Source of the DNA: Acholoe squamosa
Taxonomy: Eukaryota; Annelida; Polychaeta; Phyllodocida; Polynoidae
DNA: 64,000 nt
NCBI GenBank assembly: GCA_949317995.1
Contig: OX439040.1
Span: forward strand, 58,562,089-58,626,088
Reading direction: 5' to 3'
In this document: positions 32,101 through 60,837 of the stretch, piece after piece
How the letters are laid out: each line of letters opens with the position of its first letter
Numbering within the stretch: the first letter of the stretch is position 1
Program-made: the position numbers and the translations under genes
Notes under the pieces: generated by a model
Database searches by the model: none
What the model was told of the DNA's origin: nothing
The model's input: only the letters and a program-made list of their open reading frames with translations

Positions 32101-33518
32101 AAGTATTGTTATTATGTTGCATTTTCGTTTAGAAAAATATATATGACTCAAGTATGGACAAGGGATTATTCTAAGTTTTGTCTAATATGTCAAAAGTTTG
32201 TTGTTTCTTTTTTCACCGACAGACGATTAACCATATTATTGAAAAGTACCGTAATCTCACGCGTATAAGGCGCAGCCCGCGTATGAGGCGCACCTAGAGT
32301 TTTGGAAAATTCTCAAAAAAATGAAAAATTCATAACTTTGGTTCTACTGAATGAATTTTCAAAATTCAAAAACCTATGGGTAGCTTGGGCCACCTTGGGC
32401 CCTCCTGGGCCCCATTTTGTCCTATTTTGACCAAGGGGTTATGTGAGATATCAAAAGAAAGGTCTTGGCGTCCCTCTTGTGGATCCAATGAGAACTAAAA
32501 CCCCCGTATAAGACGCGCCTTATACGGGGGAGATTACGGTACTGAAGAACGCTTTGCTTTTCGCATTGATAATACATGTATATTTGTTCAATCCACTTTC
32601 AGGCCCAGGCATCCAAGAACTTTGTCGCTCAGTGTGAAAGCTCCAAAAAGGATGCCCAGAGTCTGGTAAGTATGATCAAAGAACATATAGTGGGTAGTTA
32701 GAGAATACGAAGGTACCTCAGTCAGGGAAAATGTTACTCTTGAGAACTTAAAAAAATAATACCAATTGTCTGCTAGATTTTTAGCTCATATCAAAGGATA
32801 TGCCTCTAGATATGAAATGATAATTTCTAGATAAAGGAAGTAAGGATTTTCATTTTTTTTTTCACAGGAAATTTGATTTTAGTTACCGTTATCTCCCGTG
32901 TATAAGGCGCGTCTTATACGCGAGTTTTAGTTTTCCCTGGATCCACAAGGGGGACATCAAGAGCTTTCTTTTGATATCTTTTTTTATAAATCTCATAACA
33001 GTTTATTGGTTTTCAGTCTTACAATTCTCGTACATCATGTTACATTCCCCCTTAATTCAAAAGAGCACAAAGGGCACATAGGGAGGTCAGGGGGAATTAG
33101 CTACATATAGCTTTTTGAATTTTGAAAATACATTCAGTAGAACAAAAGTTATGAATTTTTTATTTTTCTGACCCAATCGTAAAACTCTGGGTGCATCTTA
33201 TAGGCGGGCTGCGCCTTATACGCGGGAGATTACAGTACTTCTGATATTCAAAACGTCTATTCAGTAAACAAAAGTAATGAAGGGAAAAACGGATGCAGAT
33301 TTAGTGGTTTAGTCATCGGCATACTCAGACAAATGACATGACTTGGTCTTTACTGTTTCTAGCTTGACAAGATCAACTCGCTGCCTCCAGTGGATGAGAT
33401 GACCCATGAGATGTACGCAGACTACTTCCCTGACCAGGCCCGCTCAGCGGCCAAGCCATCCTTCTGGCCCCACACCAGCATTCACCAGACTGGTAACGAT
33501 CCCGAGGAGATCAAATAA
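26190..33518 (+). CDS. ATP5PD: ATP synthase subunit d, mitochondrial (peripheral stalk), five coding exons
   Basis: Exons 26190–26311, 31627–31723, 32021–32098, 32603–32665, 33363–33518; all GT–AG and in phase, 171 aa (human 161). The start is the first ATG after the shared promoter (MASRRVAASAVDWVAF). Family signatures include the N-terminal DWVAFAERVPKAQK, then KIDWAFYKGRL in exon 2, and VKVPYPNDP in exon 3. The C-terminal MTHEMYADYFPDQA in exon 5 matches the conserved tail. Subunit d is part of the peripheral stalk that holds the F1 head of ATP synthase against rotation in the inner mitochondrial membrane. As in other animals there is no long classical presequence. Intron 1 is 5.3 kb; introns 3 and 4 each hold a copy of the same MITE family. 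Head to head with the KCTD gene. Confidence 0.95.
27830..27971. mobile_element. hAT-like MITE, CAGAGATGCC ends
   Basis: 142 bp from CAGAGATGCCACTTTTCCTG to GTGAGTGGCATCTCTG; flanked by GTTAT on each side. In ATP5PD intron 1. Related to 28849–28981. Confidence 0.65.
28153..28295. mobile_element. hAT-like MITE, CAGGGATGGAAGTC ends, 6-bp duplication
   Basis: 143 bp from CAGGGATGGAAGTC to GACTTTCATCCCTG, flanked by AAAATT at 28147–28152 and 28296–28301. A related copy is at 37070–37242. Confidence 0.7.
28849..28981. mobile_element. hAT-like MITE, CAGAGATGCC ends, 6-bp duplication
   Basis: 133 bp from CAGAGATGCCACTTTTCCTA to GTGAGTGGCATCCCTG, flanked by TGTTTG at 28843–28848 and 28982–28987. Confidence 0.7.
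29288..29524. repeat. Dispersed repeat with two adjacent GC-rich hairpins, copy 2
   Basis: Same organisation as 17366–17515 but with about 85 bp more between CACAATACAAAAT and GTGGGAGGCG. The hairpin bases differ slightly (GCCGC-ATA-GCGGC and the arm TTCCGC-GAA-GCGGTA), leaving stems mostly paired. Confidence 0.65.
29696..29833. mobile_element. hAT-type MITE, CAGTGGCGGAT ends, 8-bp duplication
   Basis: 138 bp from CAGTGGCGGATTTAGAGGGG to TCCTGGATCCGACCCTG. Flanks CCATTAAC (29688–29695) and TCATTAAC (29834–29841) agree at 7 of 8 bases, as expected for hAT insertion. CAGTGGCGGAT ends are common for hAT MITEs in animals. Confidence 0.75.
29975..30205. mobile_element. Palindromic MITE with TAATAAGCGCACATG ends, copy 1
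   Basis: CTGTATTCGTTCTAATAAGC at the left and the complementary GCGCTTATTAGAAAGAATACGG at the right. Internal subrepeats of the same motif occur near 30040 and 30160. A second copy is at 51100–51319. Confidence 0.7.
31124..31435. repeat. 52-bp minisatellite, six copies
   Basis: Unit starts at 31124, 31176, 31227, 31279, 31331 and 31383 (GATGCAGGCCACTTTGGTAC, then CACTGCCTATGT and GTATTCACTTGCCTG). In ATP5PD intron 1. All three forward frames stay open through it because the unit has no stop in any frame, giving misleading overlapping ORFs. Confidence 0.95.
32249..32539. mobile_element. TA-flanked MITE with CCGTAATCTCCCGCG-type ends, in ATP5PD intron 3
   Basis: 291 bp. Left end CCGTAATCTCACGCGTATAA, right end the complement of CCGTAATCTCCCCCGTATAA, flanked by TA on both sides. 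Fills over half of this 504-bp intron. TA duplication suggests the Tc1/mariner/pogo group. Confidence 0.75.
32886..33235. mobile_element. TA-flanked MITE with CCGTTATCTCCCGTG-type ends, in ATP5PD intron 4
   Basis: 350 bp, ends CCGTTATCTCCCGTGTATAA and the complement of CTGTAATCTCCCGCGTATAA, TA on both sides. Its interior (for example CATTCAGTAGAAC…AAAGTTATGAATTTT) is the reverse complement of 32249–32539, so the two copies lie in opposite orientations. Confidence 0.75.
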
Positions 33519-33700
33519 ACCACATAAAATCTCACATCCCTGTGAGTTCATAAAACTGGATATGAAACATTTTTATTCAGTACATTGTAGGATAATGTAA
33601 AAACATAAAAAAGAGACCAATATAAATGAAATGAGACTGATATGAAACGTATATGGTAGTTGTACAGTCAGTGGCCTGCAGCAGTTCAACTCTCGTGGTT

Positions 33701-33706
33701 AATAAA
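33701..33706 (+). promoter_or_regulatory. Candidate polyadenylation signal for ATP5PD
   Basis: AATAAA 183 bp after the ATP5PD stop codon, the first canonical signal I see downstream. Confidence 0.5.
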
Positions 33707-33718
33707 AGTCTTCATGTA

Positions 33719-35787
33719 TTATATCTGGGTCGTGTTTATTTCTATATAAAGACATGTCCGAACAAAACAAGTTACTGTGAACTCCCGTGTATAAGTCGGG
33801 TCACAGCTTATACACGAATATTTGCAAATGTCTATTGGGAGATAATGTAGTGTTAGGAACCATCAGTGAACTTCATACCCTGATGCCCCCTCCTCACTTA
33901 GTCAGCGGCCCATAGTCCCGCCATTTGTGGTATTGAAGTCTTTGCCCCCGCCCTTGCAGTGTAGAGTAAAAAAGGGGTGCGTGTACGAGTGTATTGTGTG
34001 CTAACTCCTTAAAAGTCAAGTAATTAGGGTATAGGACATAGTATTGAGGTCCAGTGGGTGCGCCATTGCTTTATCTGAGACCTGACGAGATAAACACTGA
34101 TAACAGCATGTATGATGGGTACCACGTGTTACATAATGTACCCAAAAAATTCTGCAGTGAATGTAGAGTGTCCTCTCATTGGTTGATAATCTATCCCGGG
34201 TCAGCCCTATAGGACTCAGTATGGAGGCCTAGTGGAGCCGCCATATTAAATTTGCTGGTTGAGGTAAATCCCACTGATAAGACATACCATGATGGGTACC
34301 TTGTCCCTGGTTAACACCCACTTCCAGGGACATACTGGTCCCACCTTATCAGTATGTGTCGTCAGAACCAGCTCCAGAACAGCTAGTCGCCAATAGAGCC
34401 TTGAAATCTCTGTTGGGTGATATCTATATAATGTTGACCAGCATAGAATGGTAGATATCAGACTGACAAAATTGTGCGCATGGTTACTATTGTAAAACCT
34501 TTATAAGTAGACACCCTTATTAATTCAGTATTATTTAAAGGCCACACAAGAGGACGAATCGTGGCCAAATTTGAAGAAGTTATAGCATTGGATTTAGAAC
34601 CTTCAGATACCGATCTCTCATTGTGCAACAAATGGTATCACCATTACTAATGGCATTAGCGAATTAGGCCTAAAATTCCAAATTTTGGATGGCTTCTGAA
34701 TTCACTACATATCAACACAGAAGAGAACGAAGTGCGGGCACATAATACAACACTTATGACTAGGAGGTAAAAAAAAAAATTGGAAGTAGAAAATTAAATG
34801 TTGGAGGTTGAACTTTGATCGACGAATAAAAAAGCTATACCATTGCCCAAATATACAACCGTGTCCAAGTTGGAGGTGTTTTTGGTGATGCCTAAGGTTA
34901 AACCCTTAGAGGGATTCAATACAGTGGATTTCAGACTCAGCTGACACCTCTGAATTATTTGTAGGGGCCTCTCATAAATGCCCCCCCCCCCCGCCTAGTC
35001 ATGTCTTCATACTCCCAACCAGAAAGACATTTTTTTTAATGTAGGCCGAGTGGACCCCTCCTGCATGATGTTGTTTGTGGACGTCCTGACATTATGGTAA
35101 CGTAAAAAGTAAGAATAGTGGACTGGGTATTTGACGGTTGAATCAATTGTGGAACTTCTGCCATTTAAACCTGGGTCTCTATGTTTTGAGACAGAACTGT
35201 TTACTGATAGGCCAAAACCCCTTCCTCCCTCCCCCCCCCCAAAAAAAAAAAAAAAGACATCTAAAACACAGGAACTCGTAGTTGCATTTAACATCCTTTA
35301 TTGTGCATTGCATGCTCGTGTTTCAACTTAAGAAGCCTCATTTTGATCCCACAAGAGTTGATACCTGTATATTCTGTATCTGATAACCTCCAAAAAAAGT
35401 GTGGTAACTCCACAAAACCCTCACTATTCCTATATTTGAGTATATATCCCGATCAGATTCAATTTGAACATATTACACTTGACATCGCACATGGTTAACA
35501 ACCAAACTGAATGTTTGACACAGACCACTCTGGAATTTTTTTTAATATATGTGGTTAACAAATATTTACACGTTGGGAAATGCAACTGTAATTTCCCTAA
35601 GTTTGCCATAACCTTTTTCTAGATTATATCCAGTTAGCGAAGTATATTACTACCAGTGTTTTATGCCGAGCTCTGGCAAATATTGCATCTCAGTTTATGG
35701 TAACATCATATCTGCAAACTCCAAAGGAGAAATAGGTAAGTTCCTCAAATATTTCTTATTCCCCCTGAACTGAGGAATTTACAAGTA
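33719..35787. other. Intergenic, no gene recognised
   Basis: Contains a fragment resembling the TA-flanked MITE end (CTCCCGTGTATAAG near 33783). A diverged duplication lies near 34035–34130 and 34210–34320 (shared ATGATGGGTACC and TGATAA words). Poly-C/poly-A tracts near 34980 and 35230. Confidence 0.4.
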
Positions 35788-35790
35788 TAA

Positions 35791-36360
35791 GGCCCCTTAA
35801 AGTCGATAATCAGCTTTGCAGACACCTCCCGCACCCTGCAAAAAGGACCACATGGAGCCTATTTTTCTTTATTTGAGAAAAAATGACTAAAATTCCCGCA
35901 TCCTTGGGGTTTTAGGTGAAAAAAATTTCAAATTTCTGCCCCTATCATGATATGCCATACAGAAGGTTCTACTTGGCCGATTATTATAATTTTTACAGCT
36001 TTAGATTCCCCGGAAATTCCTCTTCCCATGTCTAAAATCAATATGTATTACTAGCAATTCAATCATTTAAGATTTTCAAGTACTTCCAGATTCCCTAGGT
36101 TTTCTGAATTCCCTGAATTCTAGAGTGTGTAATTCTTTTAAGAAATAAACTTATCCTAAACTTAAAGGCTCAGGGTCTGAATCCGGTTATCATACAAAAA
36201 AAATGAAGCCTCCCTCGCCCCTTAAAATGTTAAGAAAAATAAAAAAGTGACCTCCCTCGTCACTGAAAAAATCTATGAAAAATAAAAAGAAAAGCTTCCC
36301 TCCCTCACCACTTTTTTTTCAAAAAGTGTCCGCAAAGCTGATAATTGATTTTAAGTGGCC
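35791..36360. mobile_element. Harbinger-like MITE, GGCC ends, TAA duplication, copy 1
   Basis: 570 bp with about 30-bp inverted ends (GGCCCCTTAAAGTCGATAAT then CAGCTTTGCAGACAC), flanked by TAA at 35788–35790 and 36361–36363. Interior has blocks of CCTCCCTCGTCACT. Confidence 0.8.
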
Positions 36361-36591
36361 TAACATATATACAAATAACAAAGAAATGAAATCAAGGGTA
36401 GCGATATAACACAAGGCATGAAATGCAGTGTGAAGCTAAAATATTTGTCAACGAGCCTGAACAAATCATATATTTCTTAATAAACAATTTGTATTTAGGA
36501 GAAAAGAACTCAGATGAAAATTGCAAGATGTACCACTTAGTTAATAATGGAAACTGATATAATAGTTCTTTTGATTTTTCTCCCCCCTTTA

Positions 36592-37312
36592 GGCTGCATA
36601 AAATTGATAATCAGCTTTGCGGACACTTTTTGAAAAAGTGTGATGAGGGAGGGAGGCTTATTTTATTAGTTATATGATATTTTGTCAATGAGGTAGGTAA
36701 CTTTTCATTTTTTACCTTCTTTGAATCAATGAGGGAGGTGGCTTTTTATTTTTATTATTTGATCTTTACTATTTTCATCGTTTATTCTTGTATATGCTGT
36801 AGTGGCTTTCATTTACACTCAAATACCCTGCAAAATATGCTTCCTACTTATTCCATCTTGCAGCATATCAACCTTTACATGATCAATTAACCAACTTTAG
36901 GATGATATAGAACATATTGTGGGGATTTGGAAACTGTTTGAATTGTGAAAATCGATCAAGTAGAAGTACCATAATGATGGTGAGGATATAAAGGAGGTCA
37001 TTTTTATTATTTTTTTAAGGGGTGCACATATTTTTAGGTATTTTTTTATAGAATGAGGATAAAAAGAGTCAGGGATGTAAGTCAGGAATGGGCAAATATC
37101 AGGAAGTCATACATTTACTTAATATAAAAGCTTTCTATTCTTCCAAACAACCCTCTTTACCACTTGTATAAGGAAAATAAACATCAGTCAAAAATTTCAG
37201 AAATCAGGAAATCCTGATAAAACCTGAAGACTTACATCCCTGAAGAGTACACGCGGCTTTTTTAAGCAGTACAGGAGCTGTCCGCAAAGCTGATTATCAA
37301 TTTTATGCAGCC
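36592..37312. mobile_element. Harbinger-like MITE, copy 2, inverted, with a nested hAT-like MITE
   Basis: 721 bp, ends GGCTGCATAAAATTGATAAT and its complement, flanked by TTA at 36589–36591 and 37313–37315. Interior is the reverse complement of copy 1. The extra length is explained largely by the insertion at 37070–37242. Confidence 0.8.
37070..37242. mobile_element. hAT-like MITE nested in the Harbinger-like MITE
   Basis: 173 bp from CAGGGATGTAAGTC to GACTTACATCCCTG, with AAGAGT on both sides (6-bp duplication). Same family as 28153–28295. Confidence 0.7.
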
Positions 37313-37315
37313 TTA

Positions 37316-38777
37316 TCTTTTGTGACAACAATCTTTACAGTTTTATCATGTAACTAATAATAAAACATTTATTGCAAATAAAGAACAAACTGATTTTTGT
37401 CAAACAATAACGCCACCGCATAAATACTTATACCATCCTACTGTAGATTTTCGTTATTTTCTATTTCCAAATTTGAAATTCTGACCTCTGCAGTAAATAA
37501 CTGACATTTATGACAAGAACCGGTATACCAAAAATAACTGGTCAACAATCCAGACCGATAGTTAAAACTATGAATATGATGTTTTTAATCATTCACTACA
37601 AAGTGAGAAAATATCATTACAAATAGGAAACTACTATGAAGAAGTCCAAACCCTCAAAGCCCCTTTCCAGTTGTCCAGGGGATGTATCCATACAAAACAT
37701 AACTGTTAAAAATTCCAATACAAAGAAACTTGAGATGATCATAGCCCTTATGGACCGCTAGGATCACAGTGCAGAGATATCACATGGTGGTCACAAAGAC
37801 TACGTTTTATTCAGAGTGAAGTTCTATCACTAACATCGCCATTCTATCATATTGTGGAATAAGTTCAGCTATACCATTCTTTATTTGGACTATTTATTAT
37901 TTGTATTATTAGGCCAGGCTTCTATATATTTACTATGGGTCATGGGACAACACATTGCGTGTGTGCCAGTGATGTATATGATATTACTGCCCTTTATTTT
38001 CACCTATTGTCAAGGCATGATAAAAATATGTATATCTCAAACGTCTGCATACTCATAGAAATATACCTGATACTTAAAAATACAGGAGGTACATACACAT
38101 GGTACATGGTGATGTCTAGATTACGGAATGTACACTAGTCTACTGGTTTATTCAGCAATCTTTATACCTCAAATCCGAGTGTACATGAACAATTTCTAAG
38201 TGGTTTCTATTGAATATGACCAATGAGGCTTACCTCGGTCATTGTCGTAATAACTGTGAAATACTGCTTCGCAGTATCTCGATTAACAAATAAAAGATAT
38301 TGGGCTAAAACGGAGGACAACCAATTGATAGCCTCTTAACACTTAACCACAGTCATAATAGATACTATAATAATAGCATCTACATAATAGTATACATTAA
38401 CCCAAATTATACTAAAGCCAGAGTTTTGGCAAAAGAGGATTTAAAATTTGTGCATAACGTCCTGTATGCCTAAATATGCACCATTTCAAATTTTGTGGTG
38501 ATCGGATAATAATGTCCATTGATAAACGTTTTTTCATACCGACCTACATGTAGGTCGTTAGGAGAATCCACTGTGTGGGACTGCATGGGTTAAAGGCATC
38601 ACCTTATAGTGAACTGTGTATATTCAAGGTCAAGCCTTATGACCTTAACCTTGATCAAGGTCACTCATATTACTCTCAATTATGGGGGTCATATAGCATT
38701 ACCAAATATCAAAATTTAATAATCCTGGGCTAAGCTATAATGGAAATATGAAGTGATAACATTCTAATTCATATCTA
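37316..38777. other. Intergenic, no gene recognised
   Basis: AT-rich sequence with short ORFs lacking any recognisable domain. Confidence 0.4.
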
Positions 38778-39706
38778 CCGTAATCTCCCGCGTAGAAGGC
38801 GCATCTTCTACGCCAAACAAAATGCTGCTGGGTCTTATACGCGGGAGGTAAATTGCCTTGAGTTTGGGGTGCGCCTTATACGCGGGTTTTTCCAACATCT
38901 CATTTGGGAAAATGCGCCGATGACAGCTTGAACTCATATAGCCAGCAGCGCGGCAGCCCGGTTGGTGTACAGGCGCTCAGCGGACAATACGCCGACCGTG
39001 TACGGATGACAGCTTGAACTCATATAGCCAGCAGCGCGGCAGCCCGGTCGCTGTAGATTTGCTCGGCGGGGAATAGGGAGCCTAAGTCTCGCGATAAACT
39101 ATGTCGTAAAAAAATTTCTGATTTGGAAATAAAATGACCAATATATGAATTGACTTGAAGGCCCACCATATATGAGTTTTTAAGGCTCAACACTCATTCT
39201 TTAAAAAGTTATGCTATGCCTAAAATATTCCCCTATCCTTCAAGCCTGCGGGCGATAATATGCTGAGCTCAGAATCCGCCCGCACGTGACGTCACTTCGC
39301 CTCCCTTATACGCCACCATGCGCCGATGACAGCTTGAACTCATAGCGCCAGCACCGCAGCAGACCGGGAGGTGTCGACGCGCTTGGCGGGTTCAAGCCGA
39401 CCGTGTGCCGATGACAGCTTGAACTCATATAGCCAGCAGCGCAGCAGCCTGGTCGCTGTAGATTTGCTCGGCGGGGAATACGCCCACCATGCGCCGATAA
39501 CAGCTTGAACTCATAGAGGTGGGTGGGGAGGGGGGGCGCCTTCTCTGCGAAAAAGCCCCCCTGTGAGTTGGGGGGGGCGCCTTATACGCGGGTTTTTCCA
39601 GAAATCGATCCAGAAGAGGTATGTGCGCCTTCTACATGAAAAGGCCTCCTCTGAGTTGGGGGGGCGCCTTCTACGCGAGCTGCGCCTTCTACGCGGGAGA
39701 TTACGG
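38778..39706. mobile_element. Large TA-flanked element of the CCGTAATCTCCCGCG family with internal repeats
   Basis: 929 bp, ends CCGTAATCTCCCGCGTAGAA and the complement, with TA on each side. Inside are five copies of a GATGACAGCTTGAACTCATA unit (near 38919, 39005, 39326, 39410 and a variant at 39495). Most are followed by GCCAGCAGCGCGGCAGC and then CTCGGCGGGGAATA-like sequence. GC-rich, unlike its surroundings. Confidence 0.75.
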
Positions 39707-42512
39707 TATACAAAATAGTTACCTATGCATAGGAAACCAGACCCCCTATCTTCCTAACAACCTATATGTAGGTCACTTTTGAACAATTGGCAATATCTTA
39801 GGAAGTTATGTCTCTATGACAACCAAATTTTGTATGCATAAACTAGTATACAAGTTTTCCATATAAACTGACTTGTGAATACCAGGCAGCATGTTAACGG
39901 ATAAAATGAACAGGTTCATTTTTTTAATTGGCCTTTTTGCCCATTTTCAGATTTTGTGGTATTTTGGTTGCCATGGCAACCATACAAAAATTGGTTGGCA
40001 ACTTGAATTTTGAGTTATATGGAATCATTACGGGAGGAACTTTAAAATATGATTGAAATATGTCATGCAGCTTATTTCCTCTGTAGGAGGGGTATGTTTC
40101 TTTTATGGTACTGTTAGTGACCTACATGTAGGTCGTTAGTACAATCTGGGTTAACACCAGTGACACAATTTAACAACAAGTGATGTATGTATTACAATCA
40201 AAGAAGACGTGTCTGCACAGACCTAAACATCAACAGTAAGGTTTGTCCATTACAACAGTTTTGTTAGAAATATCAGAATTCTAAGCTTACCCCTTCACAT
40301 TACTGTGTGGTTAGAGGTGCGTAGGAACCAGACATTGTCATTGTTTACCGTAAGTCAGATTAAAATCTGTTGTTACTTTATCATTGGCACTTAGAGATCT
40401 ATTAAATATTTGAACTACAATTTTTACAAGTGCAGTTTAAAACCTTGATCGGATCTTTTTATTGGATGAGAGTGCGAAAAAAAAAATCGTTTCTCCAAAA
40501 ACTATGGTACCGGTATTAAGATACAAGTGATTTAGAAGAACTTGCTCCTGTAGATGATATAAGATAATTAAATGCAAGTGGGTGTGATAATGTAATTATA
40601 CTGGAGTGGCAGTAGTAGTATGGTCACTGGGATAGAAGAATATATCTACCCGGTATCATCATATATGACATGATAATCTACACCTACACGACATGATGAA
40701 ACTTTCCGATACTTTATGCGGTTGGTTTGAAATATTGTAAGACTATCCTTATTTTTACTGCTAGTGCATGAGATATTCACGGAATGTCTGAAGATCGGGT
40801 CTAAACTGCCACCGCAACTTCTACAGGTTTGCTCATGGCACTGGGTATACTGTTTATACCGGTATGTTGCTTAAATACTCAGTAGCCGTTCAAAGTCTAC
40901 TTGTAATCAAGATTTAGGAAGAAAATAAGAAGACTGGTATTACAAAGAGACAAATTAGGCCCTTGATTCATAACTGAATCTTGTACTAGTATTTCAGGAG
41001 AAGATCTTGTCTTTTTTTTTCTACAGTCAAAATCAACAGCAAAGGAAAAATCTTAACTCAACATATTTACAGTGATGACAAGAATACTTGATACTAGCCC
41101 CAGTTTGTAGGGACCTTCATTACCAGTTACACTGGGCAGCCAAGTTTTACAAAGACTGTCATCGGGAGAAAACCAACCCGCACCAATTAAATACATACCC
41201 ATAATATTCACATGCTTGACGGTGCACTAAACACCACAATATGCCCAGATATATACAGAACGTGGTGCAAATCCAGGTTAATGGTAAAATAGCACACAAG
41301 CGTTAATAAATATCACATTGTTTAATAGTTACAGCTTTCGCACTGACCCATTTTTATATTTTACACCCAGCTTAACCATTTTTACATACATATTACATAT
41401 TTACACCAGCTTTAAACATATGATACCAGGGGTGTATCTGATACCAGCTTATACACATTGATAGACGGTAGTATCCTATGGACACTGTCAAAGTAACACT
41501 TGCAACCTAACCCAATAGGGCTATCTGATGCCTCAAAAATTAAATTCCCATGCATTGATGCAATAAAATTATGATAACCCTTCGGGTGTCTATCAACCAA
41601 GTAGCGTCGGCATAATGCATCAATCCACTATATGGCGGCTTAAATGGTTATACGGAGCACGCTACAATTGTATATATGGTGAGAAATGGTGCACAGCGAC
41701 AGTCGTCCATATAACCTTGGTGAAGTATCACACAGTGACCTCCTGCTCTTTTCAGTATGTGAGTGCTATTAAGTCTACAAAGGCGATATTTTGACTCAAA
41801 ATCAACACACTGGGTGTATACAGGGAGAGATCTAATTAGAAGTACATAAAATAGGGTTAAAACTTGGTTGCAACAAAACTCTTGTGATACAATATAAATC
41901 TACTATCACCAGATGTAAACTAAGATATCTACCAGCAGATACAAAATAACTGGGACCAACAAAATCAGTTTAATATATACAAATTTTCTTATGTCGACAA
42001 CAGAGCTTATAATAACCAAGTTCTACTATATCTTTATATACAACTAAGGCATATGAAGGTAGGAGACATTGGAGATGTCACAGGTCCATAAAATAATTTG
42101 ATGAACATTTTCACATCTCTCTGTATCTGCTCCCACCATTACGCTCAGGATAGTCGAAATGGGAGGAATGGTGAGACGCCACTCTGAAAAGTCATGATCA
42201 GCAAAGTTCTACTCAGTGACATAAGACACAACCACCCTACACAATTTGAGCAGCTCAGAGAAAGTGTCATTAAGGAGCAGCTCACCTACCTCTGGCCATC
42301 ATAGATGAAAGTTTTGTGGTGTCCATCTTATTCACCGAGACCCTAGAGGCACTGAGATATGTGCACAATAACCCTCTAGTTTTATAACTAAACCTGACCT
42401 TTGTCTCTCTCAACAAATCCCACTCTTTCTTGTATACTTGTGTCTGGTCTTGTATCGGGTTGGTACAATGTAGAAAACTTGTATTAGCAGGACGTCGTCC
42501 TCACAGCTACTT
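39707..42512. other. Region 3' of TMF1, probably including its 3' UTR
   Basis: No ORF with recognisable homology. The part nearest 42512 must contain the TMF1 3' UTR; its end is not placed because no clear minus-strand AATAAA was seen close by. Confidence 0.4.
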
Positions 42513-60829
<18,317 letters not shown>

Positions 60830-60837
60830 GGCTGCAG

